From assembly GCA_003451675.1 (NCBI GenBank), contig DMCY01000051.1, positions 1-26,895 of the forward strand: a stretch of 26,895 bases of DNA. The letters are read 5' to 3'. The translations under genes were made by a program, and so were the position numbers. The stretch's first letter is position 1. The number at the start of each line of letters is the position of its first letter. The stretch comes from Candidatus Atribacteria bacterium (GTDB lineage Bacteria > Atribacterota > JS1 > SB-45 > 34-128). Shown here piece by piece: positions 1 through 7,086 of this stretch. Under the pieces are notes generated by a model, which was given only the letters and a program-made list of their open reading frames with translations, searched no databases and was not told the origin of the DNA.

Positions 1-1
1 A

Positions 2-190
2 AAGTGGGGGAGGTTCATCTTATTAAGAATAGACCAGATGAGCAGGTATCCCTTACCTGCTTCCTGCTTTAAGAAAGAGACAGAGACTTCTCCTCTTATC
101 GAGGTAACCATACCCGCTCTTTCCGGACCAGATCAGGGTAAACCCTGGGTAGGCGTTTTGCGTAAACTCACGGAAGCAGGATATTATTAA
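2..190 (+). CDS. C-terminal end of an unidentified protein (5' partial)
   Basis: The second reading frame is open from the window edge to a TAA at 188-190, giving about 62 residues that end in VLRKLTEAGYY. Codon use looks protein-like, and the other two plus-strand frames close sooner (frame 1 at about 72, frame 3 by 26). The visible part has no transmembrane segment, no Cys pair and no motif I recognise. Because the start lies outside the window, the family cannot be named. It could also be a chance open frame, so the call is weak. Confidence 0.35.
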   Translation, partial: KWGRFILLRIDQMSRYPLPASCFKKETETSPLIEVTIPALSGPDQGKPWVGVLRKLTEAGYY

Positions 191-297
191 TCAGTTAAAG
201 AAAATATAAGAAAGAAGATTAAGATGTATTATCATAACCTAAATAAAATAAGGGCAATTGTGCTTATTGGTAAAAACCATAAGTCTTAATAATACAA

Positions 298-387
298 GGG
301 GTAGGTCTACTCAAAACCAGGGAATATTTTTTCACCAAAGAAAACTACCCCCAAAAGGTTGACACAGACCTGCCTTTTTATTTTTTG
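298..387 (+). terminator. Hairpin-rich leader, terminator-like, with competing stems
   Basis: The stretch 191-551 has no convincing gene. It holds a stem between 300-308 (GGTAGGTCT) and 366-374 (AGACCTGCC), nine pairs with one G-T, followed by a T-rich run from 375. The 5' arm overlaps a second possible stem, GGGGTAG 298-304 with CTACCCC 345-351. The two stems cannot both form. This could be a terminator for the upstream gene or an attenuator-like leader for lgt, but the 57-nt loop of the first stem is long for a simple terminator. No known riboswitch motif was recognised. Confidence 0.35.
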
Positions 388-551
388 CATTTTTCCTTTT
401 AATAAATTATAATTTAAACATTCGCAGTCCTGCTACGGGAAACAAATAGGTTTAAATCTTTATTATATTATAGAAAAGTTGGAAGATATTTAATGATGTG
501 CCAAATAGCTATATAAAGAGTAAGTAAATATATAGGAAAGATTGTAGAAAA

Positions 552-1400
552 ATGAAACAGATTTTTGGTTTTAACTGGTCTCATATACCAGAGCACATAA
601 ATCCAGTATTTTGTTCTTTTGGTTTGGTGAAAGTCCATTGGTATGGATTAATGTATGGCATAGCTTTCATTACTGTTTATTTATTAGTGATTTATAGGGT
701 TAGAACAGAAAATTTTAAATATTCAGAAGATACTATCTTTACTTTTATGCTTTACGCCATCTTGGGGGTCTTGGTAGGGGGTAGATTAGGATATGTTATT
801 TCTTCTGATTTTGGATACTATTTAGCTAATCCATTAAAAATTATTTCTCCCTTTGATTTTTCCAAGGGACTTCAATATAATGGTATTTCGGGAATGGCTT
901 ATCATGGTGGGTTAATCGGGGTATTGTTGGTTTATATCTTTTTTTGTTATAAAAAGAAAATAAATCATTGGCATTTTGCTGACCTTTTTGTTCCTGCTAT
1001 TCCTTTAGGCTATACCTTTGGCAGATTAGGTAATTTTATAAACGGTGAGCTTTACGGTCGGGTTACCACTTTACCCTGGGGAATGTATTTTCCTTTAGAC
1101 CCTACTTATCAATTAAGGCATCCCTCTCAACTTTACGAAGCTTTTTTTGAAGGGGTATTCTTATTTTTCATTTTTTGGAGGGTAAGGAAAAGAAAATATT
1201 TTGACGGTTTTTTTCTTTCCCTTTATCTTATAGGATATGGTTTAGCCCGTTTTTTTATCGAATTTGTTCGAGAGCCGGTTTCCTATGCAACTTTTAGATT
1301 AGGCCCTTTTAACTTAGCTCAGATTTTTTGTCTGGGAATGGTACTGGGAGGAATTCTTATTATTCTGATAAAAAAACCAGCTAAACAGCCCAGCTCTTAG
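552..1400 (+). CDS. lgt: Prolipoprotein diacylglyceryl transferase
   Basis: Lgt moves diacylglycerol from phosphatidylglycerol to the lipobox cysteine of prelipoproteins in the cytoplasmic membrane, the first step of lipoprotein maturation. The 282-residue length is normal for the family. The signature is complete: YHGGLIG near residues 117-123, GRLGNFINGE at 157-166 with the key Arg158, and RHPSQLYEA at 189-197. About seven hydrophobic segments are spread along the chain. The ATG at 552 follows a modest purine-rich site (AGGAAAG, about 535-541). The 3' end faces a convergent small gene 8 bases away, and no clear terminator separates them. A possible lipoprotein substrate in this window is the hydrolase at 17518. 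Confidence 0.97.
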   Translation: MKQIFGFNWSHIPEHINPVFCSFGLVKVHWYGLMYGIAFITVYLLVIYRVRTENFKYSEDTIFTFMLYAILGVLVGGRLGYVISSDFGYYLANPLKIISPFDFSKGLQYNGISGMAYHGGLIGVLLVYIFFCYKKKINHWHFADLFVPAIPLGYTFGRLGNFINGELYGRVTTLPWGMYFPLDPTYQLRHPSQLYEAFFEGVFLFFIFWRVRKRKYFDGFFLSLYLIGYGLARFFIEFVREPVSYATFRLGPFNLAQIFCLGMVLGGILIILIKKPAKQPSS

Positions 1401-1408
1401 TAAAAAGT

Positions 1409-1711
1409 TTAGGATTGATATTCTTCTTTTGTGATGAAATGGCCGCCGGTAATTTGTTCAGATATCTTTTGATAACCTCGATCGAACTCCAAATGCAAAT
1501 TAATTCGATTGGGACAACTTGCCCCAATTAATTCTTTTTTCAATATGTAAGCTGGTCTATCATCTTTGTAAGTGGGGGTAAGATCATTATATTTTCTAAT
1601 AAGGGTTCTAAATTTTTCTCCACATTTGTCACACTGGCTATAAATCCAGAGAAACCCTGAAGACTCTTCTTCTCTTTTTCCAAATAATTTTTTAAAAAAA
1701 CCAGTACTCAT
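1409..1711 (-). CDS. Small conserved CxxC protein of unknown function
   Basis: A soluble 100-residue protein on the minus strand. It has a short basic N-terminus (KKLFGKREEE), one CDKCGEKF zinc-knuckle-like motif near residues 27-34, a further Cys near residue 66, and a GGHFITKEEY tail. The combination of a CxxC, a middle beta-rich part and a closing GG-FITKEEY matches, from memory, a conserved hypothetical family in anaerobic and low-GC bacteria with no assigned role. A single CxxC plus one Cys could hold a metal only partially or in a dimer. The ATG (complement of 1709-1711) is preceded by a good AAGGAGG, which supports the start. It is convergent with lgt and divergent from the next gene. 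Confidence 0.7.
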   Translation of the reverse strand: MSTGFFKKLFGKREEESSGFLWIYSQCDKCGEKFRTLIRKYNDLTPTYKDDRPAYILKKELIGASCPNRINLHLEFDRGYQKISEQITGGHFITKEEYQS

Positions 1712-1800
1712 TTTAATACCTCCTTATTTACTAATGACCAATTTATTATAACATAGTCTAAATTTAAATTAAATCAAAAAATTTTTAAATTATTTTTAAA

Positions 1801-1836
1801 AAAAAGAAGGATTTTTTAATCTTTTGTCGAATAAAT
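1801..1836 (+). repeat. Intergenic element A (GGATTTTT..TTTTGTCGAATA family)
   Basis: An AT-rich block with the pattern AAAAAGARGGAtTTtT, a short gap, then TTTTGTCGAATA. It lies 48 bases upstream of the ATG at 1884. Similar blocks in the same orientation occur upstream of three other plus-strand genes (13803, 16410 and 19266). The repeated placement suggests a promoter-associated or RNA element rather than a random repeat. What it binds is unknown. Confidence 0.45.
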
Positions 1837-1883
1837 AGTAAGGTAGTATTGGTTTTATAAATTTTATAGGTTTAAGGTGAAAA

Positions 1884-2432
1884 ATGGAAGAAAACATAAC
1901 AGATAAATTAGAGGCGTATTTAAAAGATTTAGGGGAACGTTATAAATATTATTACGAAGTAGAGAGAGATAAGGAAATATATGGTGTAAAGGTAGATATA
2001 TTTGCCAAATCTTCTACCGAACATTTTCGTCAAGTTTTAACTAAAAATATAAAGATTGATAAACACTATACCAAGGAATATGCTATGGTGAAAGCATTGT
2101 CCGGTTTGGGGAATAAAAATGAAGTAAAGGAATTTTCTCAATTTTTAATATCTTCCATTAATAAATTAAGCCCTCCTTCAGTAGATACTATGTCTACAAT
2201 CTTAAATGGTATATTAGTTTCTACTTCTGGTTTTTCTGAAGAAGCGATTAGATTTGGGGAAAAATTTAAATTTTCCAGGTCTTTTTTATTGGGCATTAAG
2301 GGATGGTGTGATATAAGACTTATTTTAGTTGATTTAAAGGGAAAAAAGTTATATTCTAATAAAAAAGGGAAAGAAGTGCTTTCTGCTTATAAAATTAAAT
2401 CTAAATCCGGGCTGGGAGGTGATAAAACTTAG
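1884..2432 (+). CDS. Mrr-like restriction-endonuclease-fold protein, catalytic site uncertain
   Basis: A soluble 182-residue protein. Two stretches recall the Mrr-type PD-(D/E)XK nuclease fold: EIYGVKVDIFAKS around Asp38 (the usual D of the motif), and NGILVSTSGFSEEAIRFGEK at about 108-127, which resembles the conserved G-[IV]-[LF]-V-T-T-x-x-[FY]-[ST]-x-x-A strand-helix of Mrr_cat domains. The (Q/E)xK expected after the Asp is not clear; NIK or LTK are candidates, so the site may be degenerate and the protein regulatory or structural. No methylase or specificity subunit is nearby, so a restriction system is not supported. The ATG at 1884 follows AAGGTG. The C-terminus is basic and may touch nucleic acid. 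The assignment rests on motif resemblance only. Confidence 0.45.
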   Translation: MEENITDKLEAYLKDLGERYKYYYEVERDKEIYGVKVDIFAKSSTEHFRQVLTKNIKIDKHYTKEYAMVKALSGLGNKNEVKEFSQFLISSINKLSPPSVDTMSTILNGILVSTSGFSEEAIRFGEKFKFSRSFLLGIKGWCDIRLILVDLKGKKLYSNKKGKEVLSAYKIKSKSGLGGDKT

Positions 2433-2458
2433 AGATAGTAAATTTTTCATATATAGAT

Positions 2459-2474
2459 ATAAGTTGCTGGGACA
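2459..2474 (+). repeat. Left copy of a 16-bp inverted repeat around cstA
   Basis: The sequence ATAAGTTGCTGGGACA here is matched exactly, in reverse complement, at 4209-4224, so the pair brackets cstA. It contains five G/C-rich positions in an AT-rich setting, so chance is unlikely. Identity stops at both edges of the 16-mer. Confidence 0.8.
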
Positions 2475-2538
2475 AAAGAAGAAATTTATACTTTATTTAC
2501 AATATTATTTATTTTATATGAAAAGGAGGTTTTTATAG

Positions 2539-4152
2539 TTGAATCTTTTAACTTTAGTTTTAATAGCTTTAATCGCATTTGGTATCGCTCTTAAGACCTA
2601 TGGAGGTTATTTAGGGAAACTCGTAGGGTTGGATGATAATAAAAAAACTCCTGCACATACTATGACTGATGGAGTAGATTATGTTCCGGCGAAAGCACCA
2701 GTTTTAATGGGGCACCATTTTGCCTCTATTGCAGGAGGAGGACCAATAGTTGGGCCTATCTCGGCTTCTTGTTTTGGTTGGCTTCCTTGCTTTTTATGGA
2801 TTGTTTTAGGAAGTATATTCATTGGTGGAGTACATGATTTCATGGCTCTTATTTCCTCGGTAAGACACGAAGGCAAAACAGTAGGAGAAGTAATTGGAAA
2901 AAATGTTGGCAAGAAAGCAAAAACATTATTTTTAATCTTTGTTTGGTTGGCTTTAGTATTAGTAGTGGCTGTTTTTGCTATATTAGTTGCTAAAACTTTT
3001 GCGGCTAATTCTTCAGTAGCTTCAGCTTCGGTACTAATGATGGTTATTGCTATATTTATGGGGTTTTCCCTTTATCGTAAAAATATTCCCCTTGGCACAG
3101 TAACTATAGTAGGGGTAATTGCACTGGCTATAGCTGTTTGGATGGGTATTGCAGCACCCTTCCTGTCATTTAGCTACAACACCTGGATTTGGTTATTGTT
3201 TATTTATATCTTTTTTGCTTCATCTATGCCTGTTTGGATCTTGCTCCAACCACGAGATTACTTATCTTCGTTTTTACTTTATACTGCTTTGGGTGGAGCA
3301 GTAATTGGTATTCTTTTTGGAGCTCCAAAATTACAGTTACCAGCTTTTACATCTTTCCATCAGCCGGTAGGTTATCTATTTCCCATGCTCTTTGTGGTAA
3401 TTGCTTGTGGGGCAATCTCCGGTTTCCATTCTCTTTGTGCTTCAGGAACAACTTCTAAACAGTTGAATAAGGAATCAGATGCTAAGGTTATCGGTTACGG
3501 AGCGATGTTACTTGAAGGATTATTGGCGACTATCGCTTTAGGCGCAGCTGCTATGTTAACTAAAGAAGGATTGGCAGATGGATTAGCCAATTGGGGTGGA
3601 CCGGTTGGTGTCTTCGCCCATGGTATGGGAAGATTTTTGGCTAATTTAGGTATACCTGAGCAGATAGGAATAACTTTTGGTGCTTTAACTGTATCTTCAT
3701 TCTTACTTACTTCTTTAGATACTGCTACCAGGTTAGGTAGATATGCTTTAGAAGAGCTAACTGCTGAGTGGGTACCTGCTATTTCTAATAGATATGTGGC
3801 GACTATTATTACCATCGTAGCTGGTGGAGCATTAGCCTTAAGTGGTAGTTGGAGTGCTATCTGGCCGGTATTCGGTGCTTCTAATCAGCTTCTTGCTGGC
3901 TTAGCTTTATTAGGAGCAACTGCCTGGTTAGCCCATATGGGTAAAAAATATACAGCAACTCTATATCCAATGATTTTTATGATTGTTGTTACAGTTTTTG
4001 CCTTGCTTAATATGTTATTTACAAATTTTGGCAAAGGAAATTATCTATTAGGATTTGTATCAGTTGTTCTGTTGATATTGGCTGGATTTGTGGTTAACGA
4101 AGGAATGCAAGCAATCAACAGATTTAAAACCATGAGTGCAAAGACTGAATAA
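2539..4152 (+). CDS. cstA: Carbon starvation protein A family peptide/pyruvate transporter
   Basis: An integral membrane protein of 537 residues with many hydrophobic segments. The N-terminal block with DGVDYVPAKAPVLMGHHFAS, then GGGPIVGPI and the VHDFMAL segment, is diagnostic for CstA. Known CstA-family members import peptides or pyruvate under carbon limitation. This is the shorter class, compared with about 700 residues in E. coli. The start is TTG at 2539, 8 bases after a perfect AAAAGGAGGT at 2521-2530; the first internal ATG would remove the first membrane segment. No two-component regulator is adjacent. The gene stands alone, bracketed by a 16-bp inverted repeat, and ends before a strong terminator. 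The substrate here (peptide or pyruvate) cannot be read from the sequence. Confidence 0.95.
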   Translation: MNLLTLVLIALIAFGIALKTYGGYLGKLVGLDDNKKTPAHTMTDGVDYVPAKAPVLMGHHFASIAGGGPIVGPISASCFGWLPCFLWIVLGSIFIGGVHDFMALISSVRHEGKTVGEVIGKNVGKKAKTLFLIFVWLALVLVVAVFAILVAKTFAANSSVASASVLMMVIAIFMGFSLYRKNIPLGTVTIVGVIALAIAVWMGIAAPFLSFSYNTWIWLLFIYIFFASSMPVWILLQPRDYLSSFLLYTALGGAVIGILFGAPKLQLPAFTSFHQPVGYLFPMLFVVIACGAISGFHSLCASGTTSKQLNKESDAKVIGYGAMLLEGLLATIALGAAAMLTKEGLADGLANWGGPVGVFAHGMGRFLANLGIPEQIGITFGALTVSSFLLTSLDTATRLGRYALEELTAEWVPAISNRYVATIITIVAGGALALSGSWSAIWPVFGASNQLLAGLALLGATAWLAHMGKKYTATLYPMIFMIVVTVFALLNMLFTNFGKGNYLLGFVSVVLLILAGFVVNEGMQAINRFKTMSAKTE

Positions 4153-4208
4153 TTTACCGATAAATAACAATTAATTAAAATTTTTATAAATTCAATAATT
4201 TATATTTA

Positions 4209-4224
4209 TGTCCCAGCAACTTAT
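4209..4224 (-). repeat. Right copy of the 16-bp inverted repeat around cstA
   Basis: TGTCCCAGCAACTTAT is the exact reverse complement of 2459-2474. It sits 57 bases after the cstA stop and just before the terminator hairpin. Confidence 0.8.
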
Positions 4225-4241
4225 TTTAATAAATAGAATAA

Positions 4242-4284
4242 AAAATAAGGCTAACAGGTTTTTTAATTTTGTTAGCCTTATTTT
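4242..4284 (+). terminator. Bidirectional intrinsic terminator after cstA
   Basis: A perfect 15-bp stem: AAAATAAGGCTAACA (4242-4256) pairs with TGTTAGCCTTATTTT (4270-4284), with a 13-base T-rich loop. A-rich and T-rich outer flanks allow termination in both directions. Confidence 0.85.
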
Positions 4285-4301
4285 GTTGAAAACCCGATTA
4301 G

Positions 4302-4329
4302 TATCGCGTATTGCGTATCGAGTATCGCG
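4302..4329 (+). repeat. Four heptamer units, TATCGCG-type
   Basis: Four consecutive 7-base units: TATCGCG, TATTGCG, TATCGAG, TATCGCG. A short degenerate tandem repeat in the non-coding gap between cstA and lplA. No function is evident. Confidence 0.7.
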
Positions 4330-4381
4330 TGAAAGGGAAGAAATGAGGATAGGCTTCTCGCCTGTCTCTGAATTAAAGTAG

Positions 4382-4401
4382 GGGCTTGATTTATCAAGCC
4401 C
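4382..4401 (+). repeat. REP-like hairpin GGGCTTGA/TCAAGCCC
   Basis: A perfect 8-bp stem with loop TTTA (GGGCTTGA 4382-4389, TCAAGCCC 4394-4401), preceded by TAG. From memory, similar taggggcttgatttatcaag hairpins are dispersed in many environmental genomes. No T-run follows, so it is not a classical terminator. It lies 42 bases upstream of lplA. Confidence 0.6.
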
Positions 4402-4443
4402 GCTTATTCGGATAATTAAATTCAAACAGGAAGGATAAAATTG

Positions 4444-5319
4444 ATGGAATGGCGAATAATAAAAGATAGTTATCATACGGGTTTTATGAATATGGCAATC
4501 GATGAGGCAATAATGATAGCTCATCGGGAGGGTTTAGTTCCTCCCACTATCAGGTTTTACCAATGGTCTCCACCGGCTGTATCTTTAGGTTATTTTCAGG
4601 ATTTAGAGAAAGAGATAGATATAGATGTTTGTAAGAATCTGGGGATCGATATTGTCCGCCGACCAACGGGGGGCAAGGCAGTTTTGCATGATAAAGAATT
4701 AACCTATAGTTTTATAATCAAAGAAAACCATCCTTTAGTTAATAATTCAATATTAGAGACATATAAGAAGATTAGTGGCGGGATAATTAGAGGCCTTTTT
4801 TATTTAGGGATAATAGCGGAATTAGTTCCTCTGAGAGAAAAATTAAAGAGCGATTCATTACATAAAAGGAAAAAATCTGAAATCCGTCATTCTGATTTTA
4901 AATCAATTTGTTTTTCTGTTCCCTCTCAATACGAGGTACAGGTTGATGGTAAAAAGATTGTAGGGTCTGCCCAAGTAAGAAAAGGAGGAATAGTTTTACA
5001 ACACGGCTCTTTATTGATAGAATTAGAAAAAGATAAATTGTTTTCTGTATTTAATCTTCCCTCAGCTCAGATAAGAGAAAGGCTTAAAACAAGATTTAAA
5101 GCAACCAGCTTGAGAGAGATTTTAAAGAAAAAGATAAATTTTTCAGAATTATCCGAAATTCTTCCCCGGGGATTCGAAGAAGAGTTTGGAGTAAAATTAA
5201 CTGAAGGTAAATTAACTGAACAAGAAGAAAAAATTTCCAAAAAGCTTTTAGAAAATAAGTATTCGACCTATAAGTGGAATTACGAAAGGAAAAATAATCA
5301 GCTTGACCCCCAAAAATAA
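4444..5319 (+). CDS. lplA: Lipoate--protein ligase A family enzyme
   Basis: The family attaches lipoate (or octanoate) through an adenylate intermediate to lysines of lipoyl domains such as GcvH or 2-oxoacid dehydrogenase E2. The biotin/lipoate ligase fold is clear: MEWRIIKDSYHTGFMNMAID at the start, RRPTGGKAVLH at about 72-82, YSFI, and VDGKKIVGSAQ with the catalytic Lys, then QHGSLL. There are 291 residues from ATG 4444; a TTG at 4441 is also possible but most homologues begin MEWR. The ribosome site AGGAAGGA lies just upstream (about 4429-4436). The gene opens a plus-strand block followed 12 bases later by the deoxynucleoside kinases. Octanoyltransferase or amidotransferase activity (LipM/LipL types) cannot be excluded, since all share this fold. 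Confidence 0.9.
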   Translation: MEWRIIKDSYHTGFMNMAIDEAIMIAHREGLVPPTIRFYQWSPPAVSLGYFQDLEKEIDIDVCKNLGIDIVRRPTGGKAVLHDKELTYSFIIKENHPLVNNSILETYKKISGGIIRGLFYLGIIAELVPLREKLKSDSLHKRKKSEIRHSDFKSICFSVPSQYEVQVDGKKIVGSAQVRKGGIVLQHGSLLIELEKDKLFSVFNLPSAQIRERLKTRFKATSLREILKKKINFSELSEILPRGFEEEFGVKLTEGKLTEQEEKISKKLLENKYSTYKWNYERKNNQLDPQK

Positions 5320-5331
5320 AGGAGTAGGTAG

Positions 5332-5955
5332 ATGATTAAACTTAAGAGTAAATTTATTGTAGTTGAAGGAGCTATAGGAGCAGGGAAAACAAGTTTAGTT
5401 TTATTGCTAAGTAAAAAGTTTAATGCAAGACATAATTTAGAAGTGGTGGAAGAAAATCCTTTTTTATCTAAATTCTATAGTGATATAGAAAGATACGCCT
5501 TTCAGACTCAAATATTTTTTTTATTAAGCCGCTACAAACAACAATTAGAATTAGCCCAGCAAGATTTATTTAATCAATCAGTTTTTTCTGACTACCTATT
5601 TGCCAAGGATAGGATATTTGCTCATCTAAATCTCTCCGGAAATGAACTTTCTATGTATGAACGGCTCTATGAAATTATGGTTAAAGATATCCCTCGGCCG
5701 GATTTAATTGTTTATCTGCAAGCGAGTACCGAAACCTTAATGAAAAGGATAGCACTAAGAGATCGGCCTTTTGAGCGGAAAATGTCTTTAGAATATATGA
5801 GAAGATTGAACTTAGCCTATGAAGAATTTTTTTCCTATCCCGATAATTATAAAAAAACAAAGTTAATTAAAATAAAAACTAACGATCTTGACTTTGTAGG
5901 TAAAAGTAAAGACCTTGAATATATTATTAATGAAATTTATAAAGGGGACAGTTAA
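5332..5955 (+). CDS. Deoxynucleoside kinase, deoxyguanosine-kinase-like
   Basis: It phosphorylates a deoxynucleoside to its 5'-monophosphate in purine salvage. The 207 residues carry a P-loop GAIGAGKT (13-20), the VVEEN motif with the catalytic Glu, the PRPDLIVYLQAS substrate/dimer strand, and an Arg-rich lid (KRIALRDRPFERK). The usual DRS motif reads SDYLFAKD here, as in the dGK-type half of dGK/dAK pairs. It begins 12 bases after lplA and ends just before its paralogue starts. The start ATG has an AAAGGAG site upstream. The dGK specificity is inferred from the motif difference and the tandem arrangement. Confidence 0.85.
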   Translation: MIKLKSKFIVVEGAIGAGKTSLVLLLSKKFNARHNLEVVEENPFLSKFYSDIERYAFQTQIFFLLSRYKQQLELAQQDLFNQSVFSDYLFAKDRIFAHLNLSGNELSMYERLYEIMVKDIPRPDLIVYLQASTETLMKRIALRDRPFERKMSLEYMRRLNLAYEEFFSYPDNYKKTKLIKIKTNDLDFVGKSKDLEYIINEIYKGDS

Positions 5956-5956
5956 A

Positions 5957-6592
5957 ATGAAGAAATTTATTATAGTATCAGGGAATATAGGCTGCGGCAA
6001 ATCAAGCTTAACTGACCTGTTAAGCAAAAGATTAGGCTGGAAACCATATTATGAAGTAGTGGAAAATAACCCTTATTTAGAAGATTTCTATAAAGATATG
6101 AAAAAGTGGAGTTTTCATCTTCAAATATTTTTTTTGTCTAAAAGATTTCGTCATCATCAAGAGATATTAAAGAATCCTGCCTCTGTAGTTCAGGATAGAA
6201 GTATTTATGAGGATGTAGATATATTTGCTAAAAATTTAAATCAGCAGGGATATATGGAGGATCGTGATTATGAAAATTACCAGGAATTGTTTAAAATAAT
6301 GACCCAATTCCTTACTCCCCCGGATTTAATTGTTTATCTTCAAGCTTCGGTTCCCACTCTCTTAAAAAGAATTTCCCTACGAGGAAGAGATTACGAGAAA
6401 ACTATCTCTGAGGAATATTTGAATCAGTTAAATATTTTATATGAGGAGTGGATAGAGAATTTTACTATCTGCCCTATCCTAAATGTTCCGGCAGATGATT
6501 TAGATTTTGTTAAGCGACCTGAACATCTAAAATTGATTGTCAATAAGATATTAGATAAGTTACAAGGGGTAGAAAAAGTAGTATTTGATTAA
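5957..6592 (+). CDS. Deoxynucleoside kinase, deoxyadenosine-kinase-like
   Basis: A paralogue of the preceding gene, 211 residues from ATG 5957. It has a P-loop GNIGCGKS (9-16), VVENNPYLEDFY, an intact QDRSIYED motif, PPDLIVYLQAS and the lid KRISLRGRDYEK. The intact DRS resembles the dAK-type partner. An upstream ATG at 5915 would overlap the first kinase and lacks the family N-terminus; at 5957 the sequence begins directly with the conserved MKKFIIVSGNIGCGK, and AAAGGGGAC (5940-5948) can serve as its ribosome site. In lactobacilli, tandem dGK and dAK genes give a heterodimer; the one-base gap here suggests the same coupled production. The downstream gene is separated by a REP element. Confidence 0.87.
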   Translation: MKKFIIVSGNIGCGKSSLTDLLSKRLGWKPYYEVVENNPYLEDFYKDMKKWSFHLQIFFLSKRFRHHQEILKNPASVVQDRSIYEDVDIFAKNLNQQGYMEDRDYENYQELFKIMTQFLTPPDLIVYLQASVPTLLKRISLRGRDYEKTISEEYLNQLNILYEEWIENFTICPILNVPADDLDFVKRPEHLKLIVNKILDKLQGVEKVVFD

Positions 6593-6602
6593 AAATAATA
6601 CA

Positions 6603-6617
6603 GGGGACGGTTCTCTG
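6603..6617 (+). repeat. REP-like element GGGGACGGTTCTCTG, left copy
   Basis: A 14-base core GGGACGGTTCTCTG at 6604-6617 is repeated in reverse complement at 7052-7065, so the two copies flank the flavodoxin-like gene. GGGGACGGTTCT motifs are known dispersed palindromes in bacteria, often linked to REP-associated tyrosine transposases. The element lies right after the dAK stop. Confidence 0.8.
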
Positions 6618-6638
6618 TATCAAGTAGGAAGGGATATT

Positions 6639-7046
6639 TTGAGAGCAGCATTAATTTATGGTGGAGATGATAAGAAATTAGAATTATTTGCAAAAAAGAT
6701 ATTTTCTGCTATCGAAAGAAAAGGAAATGAATTAAAGGTAATTAAAGTAGAAAGAGGAATAACTGCTGGTAATTTGTTACCTTATGAATTTATCTTTGTA
6801 GGCTGCCCGGTTTTAAATATGTTTAAAGGGGAATTACCTTCCGAATTAATCGATTATATCAAGCAATGTGCTGGGTTGGAAAGAAAAAAAATAATTACTT
6901 TTATTATTCCGCGGTTAATGGGAAATGATAAAACCTTAAAGAATTTAATGAGTTTGTTAGAGAGCAAGGGCTCTTTTATAATAGATTTTAAGCAGATTAG
7001 GGATATAGATAAAGACAGCGAGTTATTAGCCTCCCGTTTAAAATAA
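6639..7046 (+). CDS. Flavodoxin-like fold protein without a canonical FMN loop
   Basis: A soluble protein of 135 residues starting RAALIYGGDDKKLELFAKKI, followed by an FVGCPVLNMFKGELP segment that aligns with the second loop of flavodoxins. The typical first loop (S/T-x-T-G-x-T) is replaced by YGGDDKK, so tight FMN binding is uncertain. The start is taken as TTG 6639, 5 bases after AGGAAGGG; a longer frame from 6585 would translate through the REP element and overlap the kinase stop. A second REP copy lies just after the stop. It may be a degenerate flavodoxin, a flavoprotein reductase partner or a passenger between the repeats. Role unknown; the neighbour birA starts 40 bases on. Confidence 0.6.
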   Translation: MRAALIYGGDDKKLELFAKKIFSAIERKGNELKVIKVERGITAGNLLPYEFIFVGCPVLNMFKGELPSELIDYIKQCAGLERKKIITFIIPRLMGNDKTLKNLMSLLESKGSFIIDFKQIRDIDKDSELLASRLK

Positions 7047-7051
7047 TGCAC

Positions 7052-7065
7052 CAGAGAACCGTCCC
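7052..7065 (-). repeat. REP-like element, right (inverted) copy
   Basis: CAGAGAACCGTCCC, the reverse complement of 6604-6617, in the 40-base gap before birA. The two copies are 434 bases apart and could pair in single-stranded DNA or RNA around the intervening gene. Confidence 0.8.
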
Positions 7066-7086
7066 TTGTCATGAAGGATTTGAAAG

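Noticed and set aside
359..387. TTGACA at 359-364 as a promoter for lgt
   Set aside because: No -10 box at 16-18 bases; the region is a T-run.
4302..4329. Heptamer units as a CRISPR-like array
   Set aside because: The units are contiguous with no spacers; a short tandem repeat explains them.
5915..5956. Upstream ATG of the second kinase
   Set aside because: It would overlap the first kinase and place extra residues before the conserved start of the P-loop strand.
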